A stretch of DNA of 55,194 bases from Pseudoflavonifractor intestinihominis (GTDB lineage: Bacteria > Bacillota > Clostridia > Oscillospirales > Oscillospiraceae), in assembly GCF_040096055.1 (NCBI RefSeq), contig NZ_JBBMFK010000027.1, positions 1 through 55,194 of the forward strand, in the 5' to 3' direction. How positions within the stretch are numbered: the first letter of the stretch is position 1; every line of letters starts with the position of its first letter. The notes beneath the pieces were generated by a model. It saw only the letters and a list, made by a program, of their open reading frames with translations. It searched no databases and was not told the DNA's origin. Position numbers and translations under genes: made by a program. This document shows positions 33,438 to 41,963 of this stretch, one piece after another.

Positions 33438-34709
33438 TCATTCCGCCTTTTTATCAATAAATTCCGGTCTGAACTTAGAATACACGATTTTTTGTTCGCT
33501 ATACAGGCCATAATAGCCGGAGAGCATATAGGATACGGCGCAGGCCACGGCGAAGAGGGGCAGGCCCTGGCCGCCGAAGAGCTCATAGGCCAGGAACAGG
33601 GAGGTCATGGGGCAGTTGGTGACGCCGCAGAACACGGCCGTCATGCCCAGCGCCGCGCCGAAGGAGGCGGGCAGGCCCAGCAGGGGGGCGGCCACGCAGC
33701 CGAAGGTGGCGCCGGTGAAGAACACGGGCACGATCTCGCCGCCTTTGAAGCCGGCCCCCAGGGTGACGGCGGTGAACAGAATTTTCAGAAGGAAGGCCTC
33801 GGGCCTGGCCTGGCCGCCGATGGCCTGGGCGATGAGCCCGGCGCCGGCGCCGTTGTAGTCGTAGGTGCCGGGGTTCCACAGCCACACCAGGTAGGTCAGG
33901 GCGATGACCAGGGCGCCGCCCACCGCCGCCCGGAGAACGGGCTGGGGGATGAGCTTGTTGTACAGCTTGGGGGCCACGTGCATGACCCGGCAGAACAGGA
34001 TGGACAGCAGGGCGAAGAGGATGCCCATGCCCACGCACTGGAGGGCGGTGACCACGTTGAGGGCGGGCACGCCGGTGAGGGTGTAAACTGTGGGGGGCAC
34101 GCCGAAGAAGGAGGCCACCCCCATGCCCACCAGGGAGGAGACGGTGCAGGGGACAATGGCGGCGTAGTACATGACGCCCACGCTCACCACCTCCATGGAG
34201 AACACACCGGCGGCCAGGGGGGTGCCGAAGAGGGCGGAGAAGGCGGCGGACATGCCGCACATGGTGATGACCCGGCTGTCCTTGTCGTCCAGACCCATCC
34301 ACCGGCCGATTTTGGAGGAGATAGAGCCGCCCAGCTGGAGGGCCGCGCCCTCACGGCCGGAGGAGCCGCCCACCAGGTGGGTGATGACAGTGGCGGCGAA
34401 GATGAGGGGCGCGGTGCGCAGGCGGAGGGGCTCATTTTCCCGCACGGCCACCAGCACGAAGTTGGTGCCCCGGTCCTTCTCCATGCCGCACCAGTGGTAG
34501 AGCAGGACGATGAGCGCACCGCCCGCAGGCAGCAGCCAGAGAATCCAGGGGTATTCCCCCCTCAGCTCGGCGGCGGCGTCGATGGCGAAGTGGAACAGCG
34601 TGCCCACGCCGCCGCAGATCAGGCCGATGACGCAGGAGAACACCAGCCACTTTACAAAAATCGCAGGCTGCCTGGCCCAGCTGGGCAGGCGATCCCGGAG
34701 CATACTCAC
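33438..34709 (-). CDS. CLC-family anion channel/antiporter, possibly CLC-F-like
   Basis: 423 aa from GTG at 34709 (GAGGG 7 nt upstream); ATG at 34703 is the alternative. About ten or more membrane segments. The CLC selectivity motif is GGSSGREGAALQLGGS (~residues 110-125), including the gating glutamate, and GGEIVPVFFTGATFG (~315). Typical chloride CLCs have GREGP; fluoride-exporting CLC-F proteins have GREGT-like motifs and a similar short length without CBS domains, so fluoride export is possible. No fluoride riboswitch was recognised in the leader. It is first in an operon with the amidohydrolase. Confidence 0.88.
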   Translation of the reverse strand: MSMLRDRLPSWARQPAIFVKWLVFSCVIGLICGGVGTLFHFAIDAAAELRGEYPWILWLLPAGGALIVLLYHWCGMEKDRGTNFVLVAVRENEPLRLRTAPLIFAATVITHLVGGSSGREGAALQLGGSISSKIGRWMGLDDKDSRVITMCGMSAAFSALFGTPLAAGVFSMEVVSVGVMYYAAIVPCTVSSLVGMGVASFFGVPPTVYTLTGVPALNVVTALQCVGMGILFALLSILFCRVMHVAPKLYNKLIPQPVLRAAVGGALVIALTYLVWLWNPGTYDYNGAGAGLIAQAIGGQARPEAFLLKILFTAVTLGAGFKGGEIVPVFFTGATFGCVAAPLLGLPASFGAALGMTAVFCGVTNCPMTSLFLAYELFGGQGLPLFAVACAVSYMLSGYYGLYSEQKIVYSKFRPEFIDKKAE

Positions 34710-34836
34710 AGGGCATCCCTCACTTGAAAAGAAAATGACCGAAATCCATAAAAACAGGCCAAAACGGCGGGATTTATGACTCCGGGAGGCTGATGCGCTC
34801 CGGACAGGCCGGGCGGCAGCCGATTCAGCAGACATC

Positions 34837-34845
34837 ATTATAACA
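34837..34845 (-). promoter_or_regulatory. Extended -10 promoter of the CLC operon
   Basis: Leftward TG-T-TATAAT (TATAAT is the complement of 34837-34842), about 130 nt upstream of the CLC start. Confidence 0.5.
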
Positions 34846-34942
34846 TGGGGCAGGCCAATGCGCACCCATTTTGACGAAGAAGAGTGCAGAAAATTAAAAG
34901 TGTAAGATTTTTGCAAAAAGTAGTGAATTTCCACTACGGTTG

Positions 34943-34951
34943 TGATATAAT
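34943..34951 (+). promoter_or_regulatory. Extended -10 promoter of the CNNM/CBS gene
   Basis: TG-A-TATAAT (34946-34951). A short palindrome GTAGTG-N6-CACTAC lies just upstream at the -35 region and could bind a regulator. Confidence 0.5.
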
Positions 34952-35006
34952 TCTGCGACAAAGGCGGAGACGTCGAACTGTCTGAAAATTGTTAGGAGGA
35001 ATTTCC

Positions 35007-36356
35007 GTGTTATCGGACCCTATATGGCCCCAATTGCTGCTGCAGCTGATCCTGATTTTGGTCAACGCGTATTTTGCCGCCACAGAGATCGCGGTCATTT
35101 CACTCAATGAAAACGTCCTGCGCCGGGAGGCGGAGGAGGGGGACAAGAAGGCGGCCAAGCTGCTGAAGATCGTGGAGGCCCCCACCCGCTTCCTGTCCAC
35201 CATCCAGATCGGCATCACCCTGGCCGGATTCCTGGGCTCGGCCTTCGCGGCGGACAACTTCGCCGGCCGCATCCGGGACTGGGCGGTGCTGAAGTGGCAG
35301 CTGGACGCCCCGGCGGCGGCGGCCGTGAACACCCTGGCGGTCATCCTGATCACCATCATCCTCTCCTTCTTCACCCTGGTGCTGGGCGAGCTGGTGCCCA
35401 AGCGGGTGGCCATGCAGAAGACGGAGGAGGTGGCCCGGTTCACCTGCGGCGTGGTGTCCTTCCTGTCGGCGGTGATGCGTCCCCTCATCTGGCTGCTCAC
35501 CGTGTCCACCAACGGGGTGCTGCGCCTGCTACATATCGACCCCAACGCCGAGAAGGACCAGGTCTCCGAGGAGGAGATCCGCATGATGATGGACATCGGC
35601 GAGGAGAAGGGGGCCATTGAGTCGGGCGAGAAGGAGATGATCGACAACATCTTCGAGTTCAACAACATGACCGCCGAGGAGGTCATGATCCACCGCACCG
35701 ACGTGGTGATGCTCTGGGCCCAGGACACGGACGAGGAGATCATCCGCACCATCCGGGAGACCGGTCTGACCCGGTTCCCGGTCTACGAGGAGGACGCCGA
35801 CGACGTGATCGGCATCCTGAACACCCGCACCTACCTGCTCAACGCCCGTGAGGCCCAGCCCAAGTCCCTGCGGGACCTGCTGACGCCCGCCTACTTTGTG
35901 CCCGAGTCGGTGCGCACCGACGCCCTGTTTCGGGACATGCAGGCCAAGAAGATCCACATGGCCATTGTGGTGGACGAGTACGGCGGCACCAGCGGCATCA
36001 TCACCATGGAGGACCTGCTGGAGGAGATCGTGGGCAATATCTACGACGAGTTCGACCCTCAGGACGAGCAGGAGATCATCCCTCTGGGGGACAACCTGTG
36101 GCGTATTGCCGGCTCCGCCGACCTGGAGGAGGTGGCCGAGGCACTGGACGTGGAACTGCCCGAGGACGAGGAGTACGACACCCTGGGCGGCCTGGTGTTC
36201 GCCCAGCTGGCGGTCATCCCGGAGGACGGCAGCCACCCCGAGGTGGACGTGTGCGGCCTCCACATCCGGGTGGAGGAGTTGACCGACCGCCGGGTGGAGT
36301 GGGCCACCGTGTCCAAGCTGGAGCCCGACCCGCAGGACGGGGAGAAGGCAGAATAA
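35007..36356 (+). CDS. CNNM/CorC-HlyC family transport protein with CBS pair
   Basis: 449 aa from GTG at 35007 (AGGAGG 7 nt upstream); an upstream TTG at 34989 is not favoured. It has an N-terminal DUF21/CNNM membrane domain with about four helices (~5-175), a tandem CBS domain (~200-330: MIHRTDVVMLWAQDTDEEII; GTSGIITMEDLLEEIVG) and a C-terminal CorC-HlyC domain (~345-440). Members are implicated in Mg2+/Co2+ export or haemolysin-like activity; bacterial CNNM proteins transport Mg2+. No Mg2+ riboswitch is evident in the short leader. Confidence 0.92.
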   Translation: MLSDPIWPQLLLQLILILVNAYFAATEIAVISLNENVLRREAEEGDKKAAKLLKIVEAPTRFLSTIQIGITLAGFLGSAFAADNFAGRIRDWAVLKWQLDAPAAAAVNTLAVILITIILSFFTLVLGELVPKRVAMQKTEEVARFTCGVVSFLSAVMRPLIWLLTVSTNGVLRLLHIDPNAEKDQVSEEEIRMMMDIGEEKGAIESGEKEMIDNIFEFNNMTAEEVMIHRTDVVMLWAQDTDEEIIRTIRETGLTRFPVYEEDADDVIGILNTRTYLLNAREAQPKSLRDLLTPAYFVPESVRTDALFRDMQAKKIHMAIVVDEYGGTSGIITMEDLLEEIVGNIYDEFDPQDEQEIIPLGDNLWRIAGSADLEEVAEALDVELPEDEEYDTLGGLVFAQLAVIPEDGSHPEVDVCGLHIRVEELTDRRVEWATVSKLEPDPQDGEKAE

Positions 36357-36363
36357 AAAAGTG

Positions 36364-36397
36364 AGAGCGCCATGCCGGTCGTGCATGGCGCTCTTTT
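36364..36397 (+). terminator. Terminator
   Basis: 12-bp stem AGAGCGCCATGC / GCATGGCGCTCT with a 7-nt loop, then TTT. Confidence 0.85.
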
Positions 36398-36561
36398 GCA
36401 CAGCAGAGCATTGACACAATATTCAGGCGAAGCGAAAACGGGATAAGGAACCGCTTAACCTGGGATATGAAACAGGTAAACGGGAAATTGCTGGAAGCAG
36501 TATGGATAAAATGACGATTAAGGAAAATGTTAAATCTTTTTGGATTGTATCGATTACCCCT

Positions 36562-36589
36562 TTTCAAATGAGCGCCTTTGTAGTATGAT
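36562..36589 (+). promoter_or_regulatory. Probable pyk promoter
   Basis: -35 TTTCAA (36562-36567), 16-nt spacer, -10 TATGAT (36584-36589), in an AT-rich 290-bp intergenic stretch (36357-36647) with no other recognisable feature. Confidence 0.45.
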
Positions 36590-36647
36590 TATCCCGCAAA
36601 GATATTAAAACCTCAAATACAACCACCGATATGGAGGTATGTCAGCC

Positions 36648-38078
36648 ATGTCCGATATGAGAAAGACAAAGATTATCTGCACGCTGGGTCCCGCCGTGGA
36701 TAACGAGGAAATGATCCGTAAGCTGATCCTTGCCGGCATGAACGCCGCTCGCTTCAACTTCTCCCACGGCACTCACGAGAGCCACCTGGCTCAGCTGACC
36801 AAGCTCAAGCGGGTGCGCGACGAGCTGGGCATCCCCGTGGCCGCCATCCTGGACACCAAGGGCCCCGAGATCCGCATCAAGACCTTCAAGGACGGCCGCA
36901 TCGAGCTGAAGAAGGATGACATCTTCACCCTGACCACCGCCGAGTGCGAGGGCGACGCCAGCCGTGTGTCCGTTACCTACACGAACCTGCACAAGGAGGT
37001 CGCCCCCGGCAACCACATCCTGGTGGACGACGGCCTGATCGACCTGCTGGTGCAGGAGATCAAGGGCCAGGAGATCGTCTGCGTGGTGGAGAACGGTGGC
37101 CCCCTGTCCAACAATAAGTCCATCAACATCCCCGATGTGCACATCCTGCTGCCCTCCCTCACCGAGAAGGACAAGGATGACCTGAAGTTCGCCGCTGAGA
37201 ACGACTTTGACTTCATCGCCGCCTCCTTCGTCCGCAAGGCCAGCGACGTGGAGGACATCCGCGCCGAGCTGTGCAAGCACGAGGGCGGCAAGAACATCCG
37301 CATCATCGCCAAGATCGAGAACCGCGAGGGCGTGGACAATCTGGACGAGATCATCGCCGCCGCCGACGGCATCATGGTTGCCCGCGGCGACCTGGGCGTG
37401 GAGATTCCCGCTCAGGAGGTGCCCATCCTCCAGAAGAAGATGATCAAGGCCACCACCATGGCCGGCAAGCCCGTCATCACCGCCACCCAGATGCTGGATT
37501 CCATGATCCGCAACCCCCGTCCCACCCGTGCCGAGGTGTCCGACGTGGCCAACGCCGTGTTCGACGGCACCTCCTGCGTGATGCTCTCCGGCGAGACCGC
37601 CTCCGGCAAGTACCCCATCGAGGCCGTCGAGGCCATGGTGTCCACCGTGAAGGCCGCCGAGTCCGCCATCAACTACTGGGGCCGCTTCCGTGAGCACAGC
37701 ATCCAGCCCGGCATGTCCACCATCAACGACGCCATCACCCACACCTGCTGCATGACCGCCATGGACCTGAATGCCGCCGCCATCCTGGCGCCCACCGAGT
37801 CCGGCTACACCGCCAAGGTCATCTCCCGGTTCCGTCCCGCCTGCCCCATCGTGGCTGTGTGCCAGAGCGAGAAGGTCCGCCGCCAGCTGGCCATTTCCTG
37901 GGGCGTCCACTCCTACCTGACCGGCTTTGTGGATTCCACTGACCGCCTGTTCTCCATGAGCGTGGAAGTGGCCCGCAAGGAGGGCGCTGTGAAGAGCGGC
38001 GATACCGTGGTCATCACCGCCGGCGTGCCCATCGGCAAGAGCGGCACCACCAACCTGATCAAGGCTCAGGTGGTGTAA
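36648..38078 (+). CDS. pyk: Pyruvate kinase
   Basis: 476 aa from the ATG at 36648 (GGAGG 10 nt upstream); an ATG at 36639 is too close to that site. It catalyses phosphoenolpyruvate + ADP to pyruvate + ATP. Motifs: MRKTKIICTLGPA start, NFSHGTH, ILDTKGPEIR, IIAKIENREGVDNLDEII with the catalytic Lys, VARGDLGVEIP, TATQMLDSM and the C-terminal regulatory domain (ITAGVPIGKSGTTNLIKAQ). Length equals the short single-domain form; the extra PEP-utiliser domain of Bacillus Pyk is absent. Its last 13 codons and terminator are repeated 190 bp downstream. Confidence 0.97.
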   Translation: MSDMRKTKIICTLGPAVDNEEMIRKLILAGMNAARFNFSHGTHESHLAQLTKLKRVRDELGIPVAAILDTKGPEIRIKTFKDGRIELKKDDIFTLTTAECEGDASRVSVTYTNLHKEVAPGNHILVDDGLIDLLVQEIKGQEIVCVVENGGPLSNNKSINIPDVHILLPSLTEKDKDDLKFAAENDFDFIAASFVRKASDVEDIRAELCKHEGGKNIRIIAKIENREGVDNLDEIIAAADGIMVARGDLGVEIPAQEVPILQKKMIKATTMAGKPVITATQMLDSMIRNPRPTRAEVSDVANAVFDGTSCVMLSGETASGKYPIEAVEAMVSTVKAAESAINYWGRFREHSIQPGMSTINDAITHTCCMTAMDLNAAAILAPTESGYTAKVISRFRPACPIVAVCQSEKVRRQLAISWGVHSYLTGFVDSTDRLFSMSVEVARKEGAVKSGDTVVITAGVPIGKSGTTNLIKAQVV

Positions 38079-38106
38079 AAGAACACCAATCCGAAGAGCG
38101 GGGGAG
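38036..38106. repeat. pyk 3' end and terminator, original copy of a 71-bp direct repeat (second copy 38226-38296)
   Basis: Identical 71-bp blocks offset by 190 bp, each containing the SGTTNLIKAQVV codons, the stop and the 5' half of a GAGCGGGGGA terminator stem. The second copy has no start codon and is not a gene. Between them lies the two-hairpin dispersed repeat. Confidence 0.9.
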
Positions 38107-38131
38107 ACTTTCCCCCGCTCTTGCCGATTCC

Positions 38132-38182
38132 AAGGCTTTGCCTGAGGCAAAGCCTTGATGCGGGGCGGATTCACTCCGCCCC
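38132..38182. repeat. Two-hairpin dispersed repeat, copy after pyk
   Basis: Hairpin 1 AAGGCTTTGCC-TGA-GGCAAAGCCTT (38132-38156), linker with GATGC, hairpin 2 GGGGCGGA-TTCAC-TCCGCCCC (38162-38182). Compared with the sdaAB copies, hairpin 2 has a compensated C-G to G-C change at its base, and the loop TTCAC is kept. Confidence 0.8.
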
Positions 38183-38225
38183 AGCAGATCAAAGACAGGG
38201 TTCCCGCGGAACGGGTTCCGTGGGA

Positions 38226-38314
38226 CAAGAGCGGCACCACCAACCTGATCAAGGCTCAGGTGGTGTAAAAGAACACCAATCCGAAGAGCGGGGGAGCGGA
38301 TCCCCCGCTCTTTT
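38226..38314 (+). terminator. Duplicated pyk end with the functional-looking terminator
   Basis: Second copy of the repeat, ending in a 12-bp stem AAGAGCGGGGGA (38284-38295) / TCCCCCGCTCTT (38301-38312) and TTTT. The first copy (stem around 38097-38120) lacks a full T-run. Confidence 0.8.
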
Positions 38315-38378
38315 CGTGTTCCAGGGGTTCTTCCGGGCCGGAGGCGCATAGAATGGGGAGAAGAAAGGCGGGATACCC

Positions 38379-38600
38379 ATGGAAAACCCCATTCTGCGCC
38401 GTCTCCGGGAGGGGCAGGGCGTGGATCGCCCCGACCCGGTGTGGCTGCTCACCCTGCTGACCGCCCAGCCGCTGGACACCTACAGCCTGGAGGACTGGAA
38501 CGAGGCCCTGTCTCTTGCGGCGGGGCGGCGGATTTTCTGCCCGTCCTACCGGACGCTCTCCGCCTATGTCCAGCGCCTGGCGGTGGACAGCCTCCGGTGA
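38379..38600 (+). CDS. Small protein of unknown function
   Basis: 73 aa, ATG at 38379, with AAAGGCGGGA about 8 nt upstream. The sequence is hydrophilic and helical with a SLEDWNEALSLA stretch; no domain recognised. Codon use matches neighbours, and it is followed by an intact gene on the same strand 104 nt later. It could be a genuine small gene, but a chance frame is not excluded. Confidence 0.5.
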   Translation: MENPILRRLREGQGVDRPDPVWLLTLLTAQPLDTYSLEDWNEALSLAAGRRIFCPSYRTLSAYVQRLAVDSLR

Positions 38601-38704
38601 GGGGGAAAACGGGGAAATTCTACACGCTGAGCATCACCTCCTGATTGCATTTCCCAAGTGGGGAAGGTACAATGAACTCAGAAGCAAAAAAGGAGGTGCC
38701 TGGT

Positions 38705-40300
38705 ATGAAACTGACCTTTTTCGGCGCAGCCAAAGCGGTCACCGGCAGCTGTCACTGTGTGGAGTGCGGCGGGAAGCGGATCCTGGTGGACTGCGGACTC
38801 CAGCAGGGGCGGGATGAGCAGGACAACAGCAGGCTGGACTTTACGCCCGGGTATATCGACGCCGTTGTGGTGACCCACGCCCACATCGACCACTCCGGCC
38901 GTCTGCCCCTGCTGGTAAAGCAGGGCTTTGACGGCCCCATCTACTGCACCCGGCTCACCGCCCAGCTGCTGTCCATCATGCTGCAGGACTCGGCCCACAT
39001 TCAGGAGAGCGACGCCCAGTGGGAGAACCAGAAGGGCAAGCGCGCCGGCCGGCCGCCGGTGGAGCCGCTGTACACCGTGGAAGACGCGGAGCTGACGTTG
39101 AAGCAGCTGGTCTCCTGCGAGTACGGCCAGGAGCTGGAGATCCTCCCCGGCATTGCCCGCCTCCGGTTCACCGACGCCGGGCACCTGCTGGGCTCGGCCA
39201 GCGCGGAGATCTGGCTGACCGAGGAGGGACAGACCCGGAAGATCGTCTTCTCCGGCGACATCGGCAACCACGACCAGCCCATCATCCGGGACCCCCAGTA
39301 CATCCAGGAGGCGGACTACGTCCTCACCGAGAGCACCTACGGCGACCGGCTCCACCAGGGCAGGGGGGAGTACAAGGAGGAGCTGGCGGCCATCATCGAC
39401 CGCACCCTGGGCCGGGGCGGCAACGTGGTGATCCCCTCCTTTGCGGTGGGCCGCACCCAGGAGCTGCTCTACTTTATCCGGGAGATCAAGGAGGAGAACC
39501 TGACCCCCAACGCCCCCAACTTCCAGGTCTGCGTGGACTCCCCCCTGGCCCGTGAGGCCACCCGTATCTTCTCCGGCGACCTCCACGGCTATCTGGACGA
39601 GGAGGCCCTGGAGGTGGTGCGGGACGGCGAGGCCCTGTTTACCTTCCCCGGCCTGACCCTGGTGGAGAGCAGCGAGGAGTCCAAGGCCCTGAACGCGGAC
39701 AAGACCCCCAAGGTCATCATCTCCGCCTCGGGCATGTGCGACGCCGGCCGTATCCGCCACCATCTGAAGCACAACCTGTGGCGCAGGGAGTGCACGGTGG
39801 TCTTTGTGGGCTTCCAGGCCGAGGGCAGCCTGGGCCGCCGCCTGCTGGAGGGTGTCAAGGAGGTCAAGCTCTTCGGCGAGACCATCGCCGTCAACGCGGA
39901 TATCACCCAGTGCCACGGCCTGTCCTCCCACGCCGACCGCAACGGCCTGCTGGCCTGGATCAACTACTACAACCCCAGGCCCAAGGAGGTCTTTGTGGTC
40001 CACGGCGACGCGGCGGTCACCGAGATCTACGCCAACACCCTGCGGGAGCAGGGCTTCTCCGCCCACGCCCCCGAGTATGAGGAGGTCTACGACCTGCTCG
40101 CCGGCAAGGTGCTGGCGGCGGGCATCCCCCAGCCCAGGAAGGCCGCGCCTCAGGACGCCGGCTCTCCCGCCTACCGCCGCCTGGAGGAGGCGGGCGAGAA
40201 GCTCATGGAGGCCATCCGACACAACAAGGGCGGCACCAACAAGGACCTGGCCAAGTTCGCCGATCAGATCCGCGCCCTGGTGGAGAAGTGGGAGCGCTGA
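38705..40300 (+). CDS. Beta-CASP metallo-beta-lactamase-fold RNA hydrolase
   Basis: 531 aa from the ATG at 38705 with AAGGAGGTG upstream. Metallo-beta-lactamase motifs: THAHIDHSGR (~58), DAGHLLGSA (~160), SGDIGNHDQPI (~183). The beta-CASP domain (VIPSFAVGRTQELLYFI; CVDSPLA; SASGMCDAGRI) and the C-terminal SHADRNGLLAWI and VHGDAAV follow. This is the architecture of CPSF73-like / archaeal aCPSF-like ribonucleases (COG1236), distinct from RNase J. It probably processes RNA 3' ends or degrades RNA in the cytosol. There is no obvious functional link with the neighbours. Confidence 0.92.
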   Translation: MKLTFFGAAKAVTGSCHCVECGGKRILVDCGLQQGRDEQDNSRLDFTPGYIDAVVVTHAHIDHSGRLPLLVKQGFDGPIYCTRLTAQLLSIMLQDSAHIQESDAQWENQKGKRAGRPPVEPLYTVEDAELTLKQLVSCEYGQELEILPGIARLRFTDAGHLLGSASAEIWLTEEGQTRKIVFSGDIGNHDQPIIRDPQYIQEADYVLTESTYGDRLHQGRGEYKEELAAIIDRTLGRGGNVVIPSFAVGRTQELLYFIREIKEENLTPNAPNFQVCVDSPLAREATRIFSGDLHGYLDEEALEVVRDGEALFTFPGLTLVESSEESKALNADKTPKVIISASGMCDAGRIRHHLKHNLWRRECTVVFVGFQAEGSLGRRLLEGVKEVKLFGETIAVNADITQCHGLSSHADRNGLLAWINYYNPRPKEVFVVHGDAAVTEIYANTLREQGFSAHAPEYEEVYDLLAGKVLAAGIPQPRKAAPQDAGSPAYRRLEEAGEKLMEAIRHNKGGTNKDLAKFADQIRALVEKWER

Positions 40301-40310
40301 TAAAAAGACA

Positions 40311-40346
40311 AAAAGGAGGCCGGAGCATCTGCTCCGGCCTCCTTTT
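40311..40346. terminator. Bidirectional terminator
   Basis: 16-bp perfect stem AAAAGGAGGCCGGAGC / complement with loop ATCT, between two convergent genes. Confidence 0.9.
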
Positions 40347-40354
40347 CCGTAAGA

Positions 40355-40564
40355 TCACAGTGTGAAGTCCTCGTCCTTGAGCTTGCTGAAGTCGGGGGCC
40401 ACCGGTCTGGGCGGCACCCGCTTGAAGGGGTCGTACTGAAAGGCACGGCAGTGGCCCCCGGGGGACACCACCCCTTTTTTGGCGCACAGCAGGCTATCGT
40501 CGTCCAGCGGCGCGGAGCGGGTGCAGTAGGCGCAGCGGGGCTCAATGGATTTTTGAAACAGCAT
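40355..40564 (-). CDS. Small cysteine-containing protein, unknown function
   Basis: 69 aa from the ATG at 40564 (GGAGGG 8 nt upstream). CAYC near residue 11, another Cys in LLCAKKG and one in GGHCRAF suggest a single bound zinc ion. The C-terminus is rich in Pro and Lys. Small zinc-ribbon-like proteins of this kind are frequent as conserved hypotheticals in Oscillospiraceae. It lies between the terminator and ylbJ and is probably its own unit. Confidence 0.75.
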   Translation of the reverse strand: MLFQKSIEPRCAYCTRSAPLDDDSLLCAKKGVVSPGGHCRAFQYDPFKRVPPRPVAPDFSKLKDEDFTL

Positions 40565-40665
40565 GGCAGTTCCCTCCGGAAGGCGATTCTTTTCTTGTAT
40601 AACAGTATACCGCATCGGGGCGGGATTTTCCACAAAAACAGGGAAGAAGGGGAAAAAAGAGGGAT

Positions 40666-41835
40666 TCAGGCCCGACGGCAGCGGCGGATGGCGGCGGCAG
40701 CGGCGGCGAAGAAGAGAAGCCACACCACCCAGGCGGACACGGTGGAGATGACCAGCGCGGTGCGGAAGTCCAGCGCGGCGATGGAGGCCACCTGGTCGGC
40801 CAGGTATGCGGCGGCGGGGGCCTCGAAGGAGAAGAGGCGGGACAGCGCCGCCACAAACAGGGCGGACAGTCCGCCGTGGAGCAGTTTTCCCACCAGATAG
40901 GTCCGCACGCTCAGGCCGCTGCCGCCGATAAAGGACAGCACCTGGCAGTGGACGGACACCCCGGCCCAGCCCAGCATGAAGGCGGCCATGGACAGCCGTC
41001 CCGCCAGGGCCCCGGAGCCGGACAGGGTCCACACGCCGGAGGAGATCTCCAGAAAGCCGGTGAGCAGCCGCTCCGCCCACTCCTGGGAGAAGCCCAGGGG
41101 GGACAGCAGGGTCCCCAGGGCCCAGGCCAGGCCGGAGAGAATCCCGGACAGAAAGAGCAACTTGATGACCACGGTGAAGAACACCACAAAGGCGCAGATG
41201 TTGAGGGTGGAGAGAAAGGAGTTCTTGATGGACCCGGTGAAGGCGGCGGTAAAGCGCTGGGCCTGGAACCGGGGCGCAGGGCGCGCGCTGTCCCGTTTGG
41301 CGCCGCCCGCCTTGTAGAAGCGGAAGAGGATGCCCACACACACCGACGCGGCGGCGTGGGCCAGGTAGAGCAGCAGGCCCACCCGGCTGCTGCCGAACAC
41401 CCCCGCCCCCACCACGCCCAGGATGAAGGCGGGGCCGGAGTTGTTGCAGAAGGAGAGCAGCCGCTCCGCCTCGGTGCGGGTGCACATGCCCTTTTCATAG
41501 AGGCTGATAGCGGTCTTGGCGCCCACGGGGTAGCCGCCGATAAAGCCCAGGGCAAAGGCGGAGGCGCAGGCGCCGCTGACGTTGAACAGGGGGCGCATGA
41601 CCTTTTCCAGCGCCCGGCCCAGGTAGCCCGCCAGCCCCAGCTCCACCACCAGGGAGGACAGGACGAAGAAGGGGAACAGGGAGGGGATGATCACATTGTA
41701 GCACAGCTTCAGCCCGTCCCTGGCCGCCGACATGGCCTCCTGGGGATAGAACATGAGCCCCAGGGTGGCGCACAGCAGGGCCAGCCCCAGAATGGCGTCC
41801 CGCACCCACTGTCTGGCCAGCAGTTTGGATATCAT
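40666..41835 (-). CDS. ylbJ: Sporulation integral membrane protein YlbJ-like (nucleoside-recognition/gate domain)
   Basis: 389 aa, ATG at 41835 (GGGAGGTGGGAGC upstream). About eight to nine membrane helices with two Gate-domain repeats. The conserved features are NVIIPSLFPFFVLSSL (~48-63), GFIGGYPVGAK (~98-108), LLSFCNNSGPAFILGVVG (~125-142) and TGFLEISSG (~260). In Bacillus, YlbJ is needed for spore cortex formation. This supports a spore-forming host. It is the reverse partner of a divergent promoter with the DUF2804 gene. Confidence 0.88.
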   Translation of the reverse strand: MISKLLARQWVRDAILGLALLCATLGLMFYPQEAMSAARDGLKLCYNVIIPSLFPFFVLSSLVVELGLAGYLGRALEKVMRPLFNVSGACASAFALGFIGGYPVGAKTAISLYEKGMCTRTEAERLLSFCNNSGPAFILGVVGAGVFGSSRVGLLLYLAHAAASVCVGILFRFYKAGGAKRDSARPAPRFQAQRFTAAFTGSIKNSFLSTLNICAFVVFFTVVIKLLFLSGILSGLAWALGTLLSPLGFSQEWAERLLTGFLEISSGVWTLSGSGALAGRLSMAAFMLGWAGVSVHCQVLSFIGGSGLSVRTYLVGKLLHGGLSALFVAALSRLFSFEAPAAAYLADQVASIAALDFRTALVISTVSAWVVWLLFFAAAAAAIRRCRRA

Positions 41836-41890
41836 GCTCCCACCTCCCGTCCAGACAGGATATGCGCCCGCTGGTTGTCCCTATGCCCGC

Positions 41891-41919
41891 TTGCTCCGGG
41901 GAGACAGGTAGGATATAAT
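41891..41919 (+). promoter_or_regulatory. Promoter of the DUF2804 gene
   Basis: -35 TTGCTC (41891-41896), 17-nt spacer, -10 TATAAT (41914-41919). Confidence 0.7.
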
Positions 41920-41963
41920 AGACACAGACAACCCGGATATGTGGGACAAAAGGAGGGAGCGCC

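Noticed and set aside
34710..34836. Fluoride riboswitch in the CLC leader
   Set aside because: Searched for the conserved GAUG...CUGAUGACUCC-like pattern; only a partial, unpaired resemblance was seen.
36642..38252. 536-codon open frame antisense to pyk
   Set aside because: Gly/His/Val/Leu-rich shadow; pyk is unmistakable on the other strand.
38226..38270. Second pyk gene fragment as a coding gene
   Set aside because: Only the final codons are duplicated; there is no start and it is part of a direct repeat.
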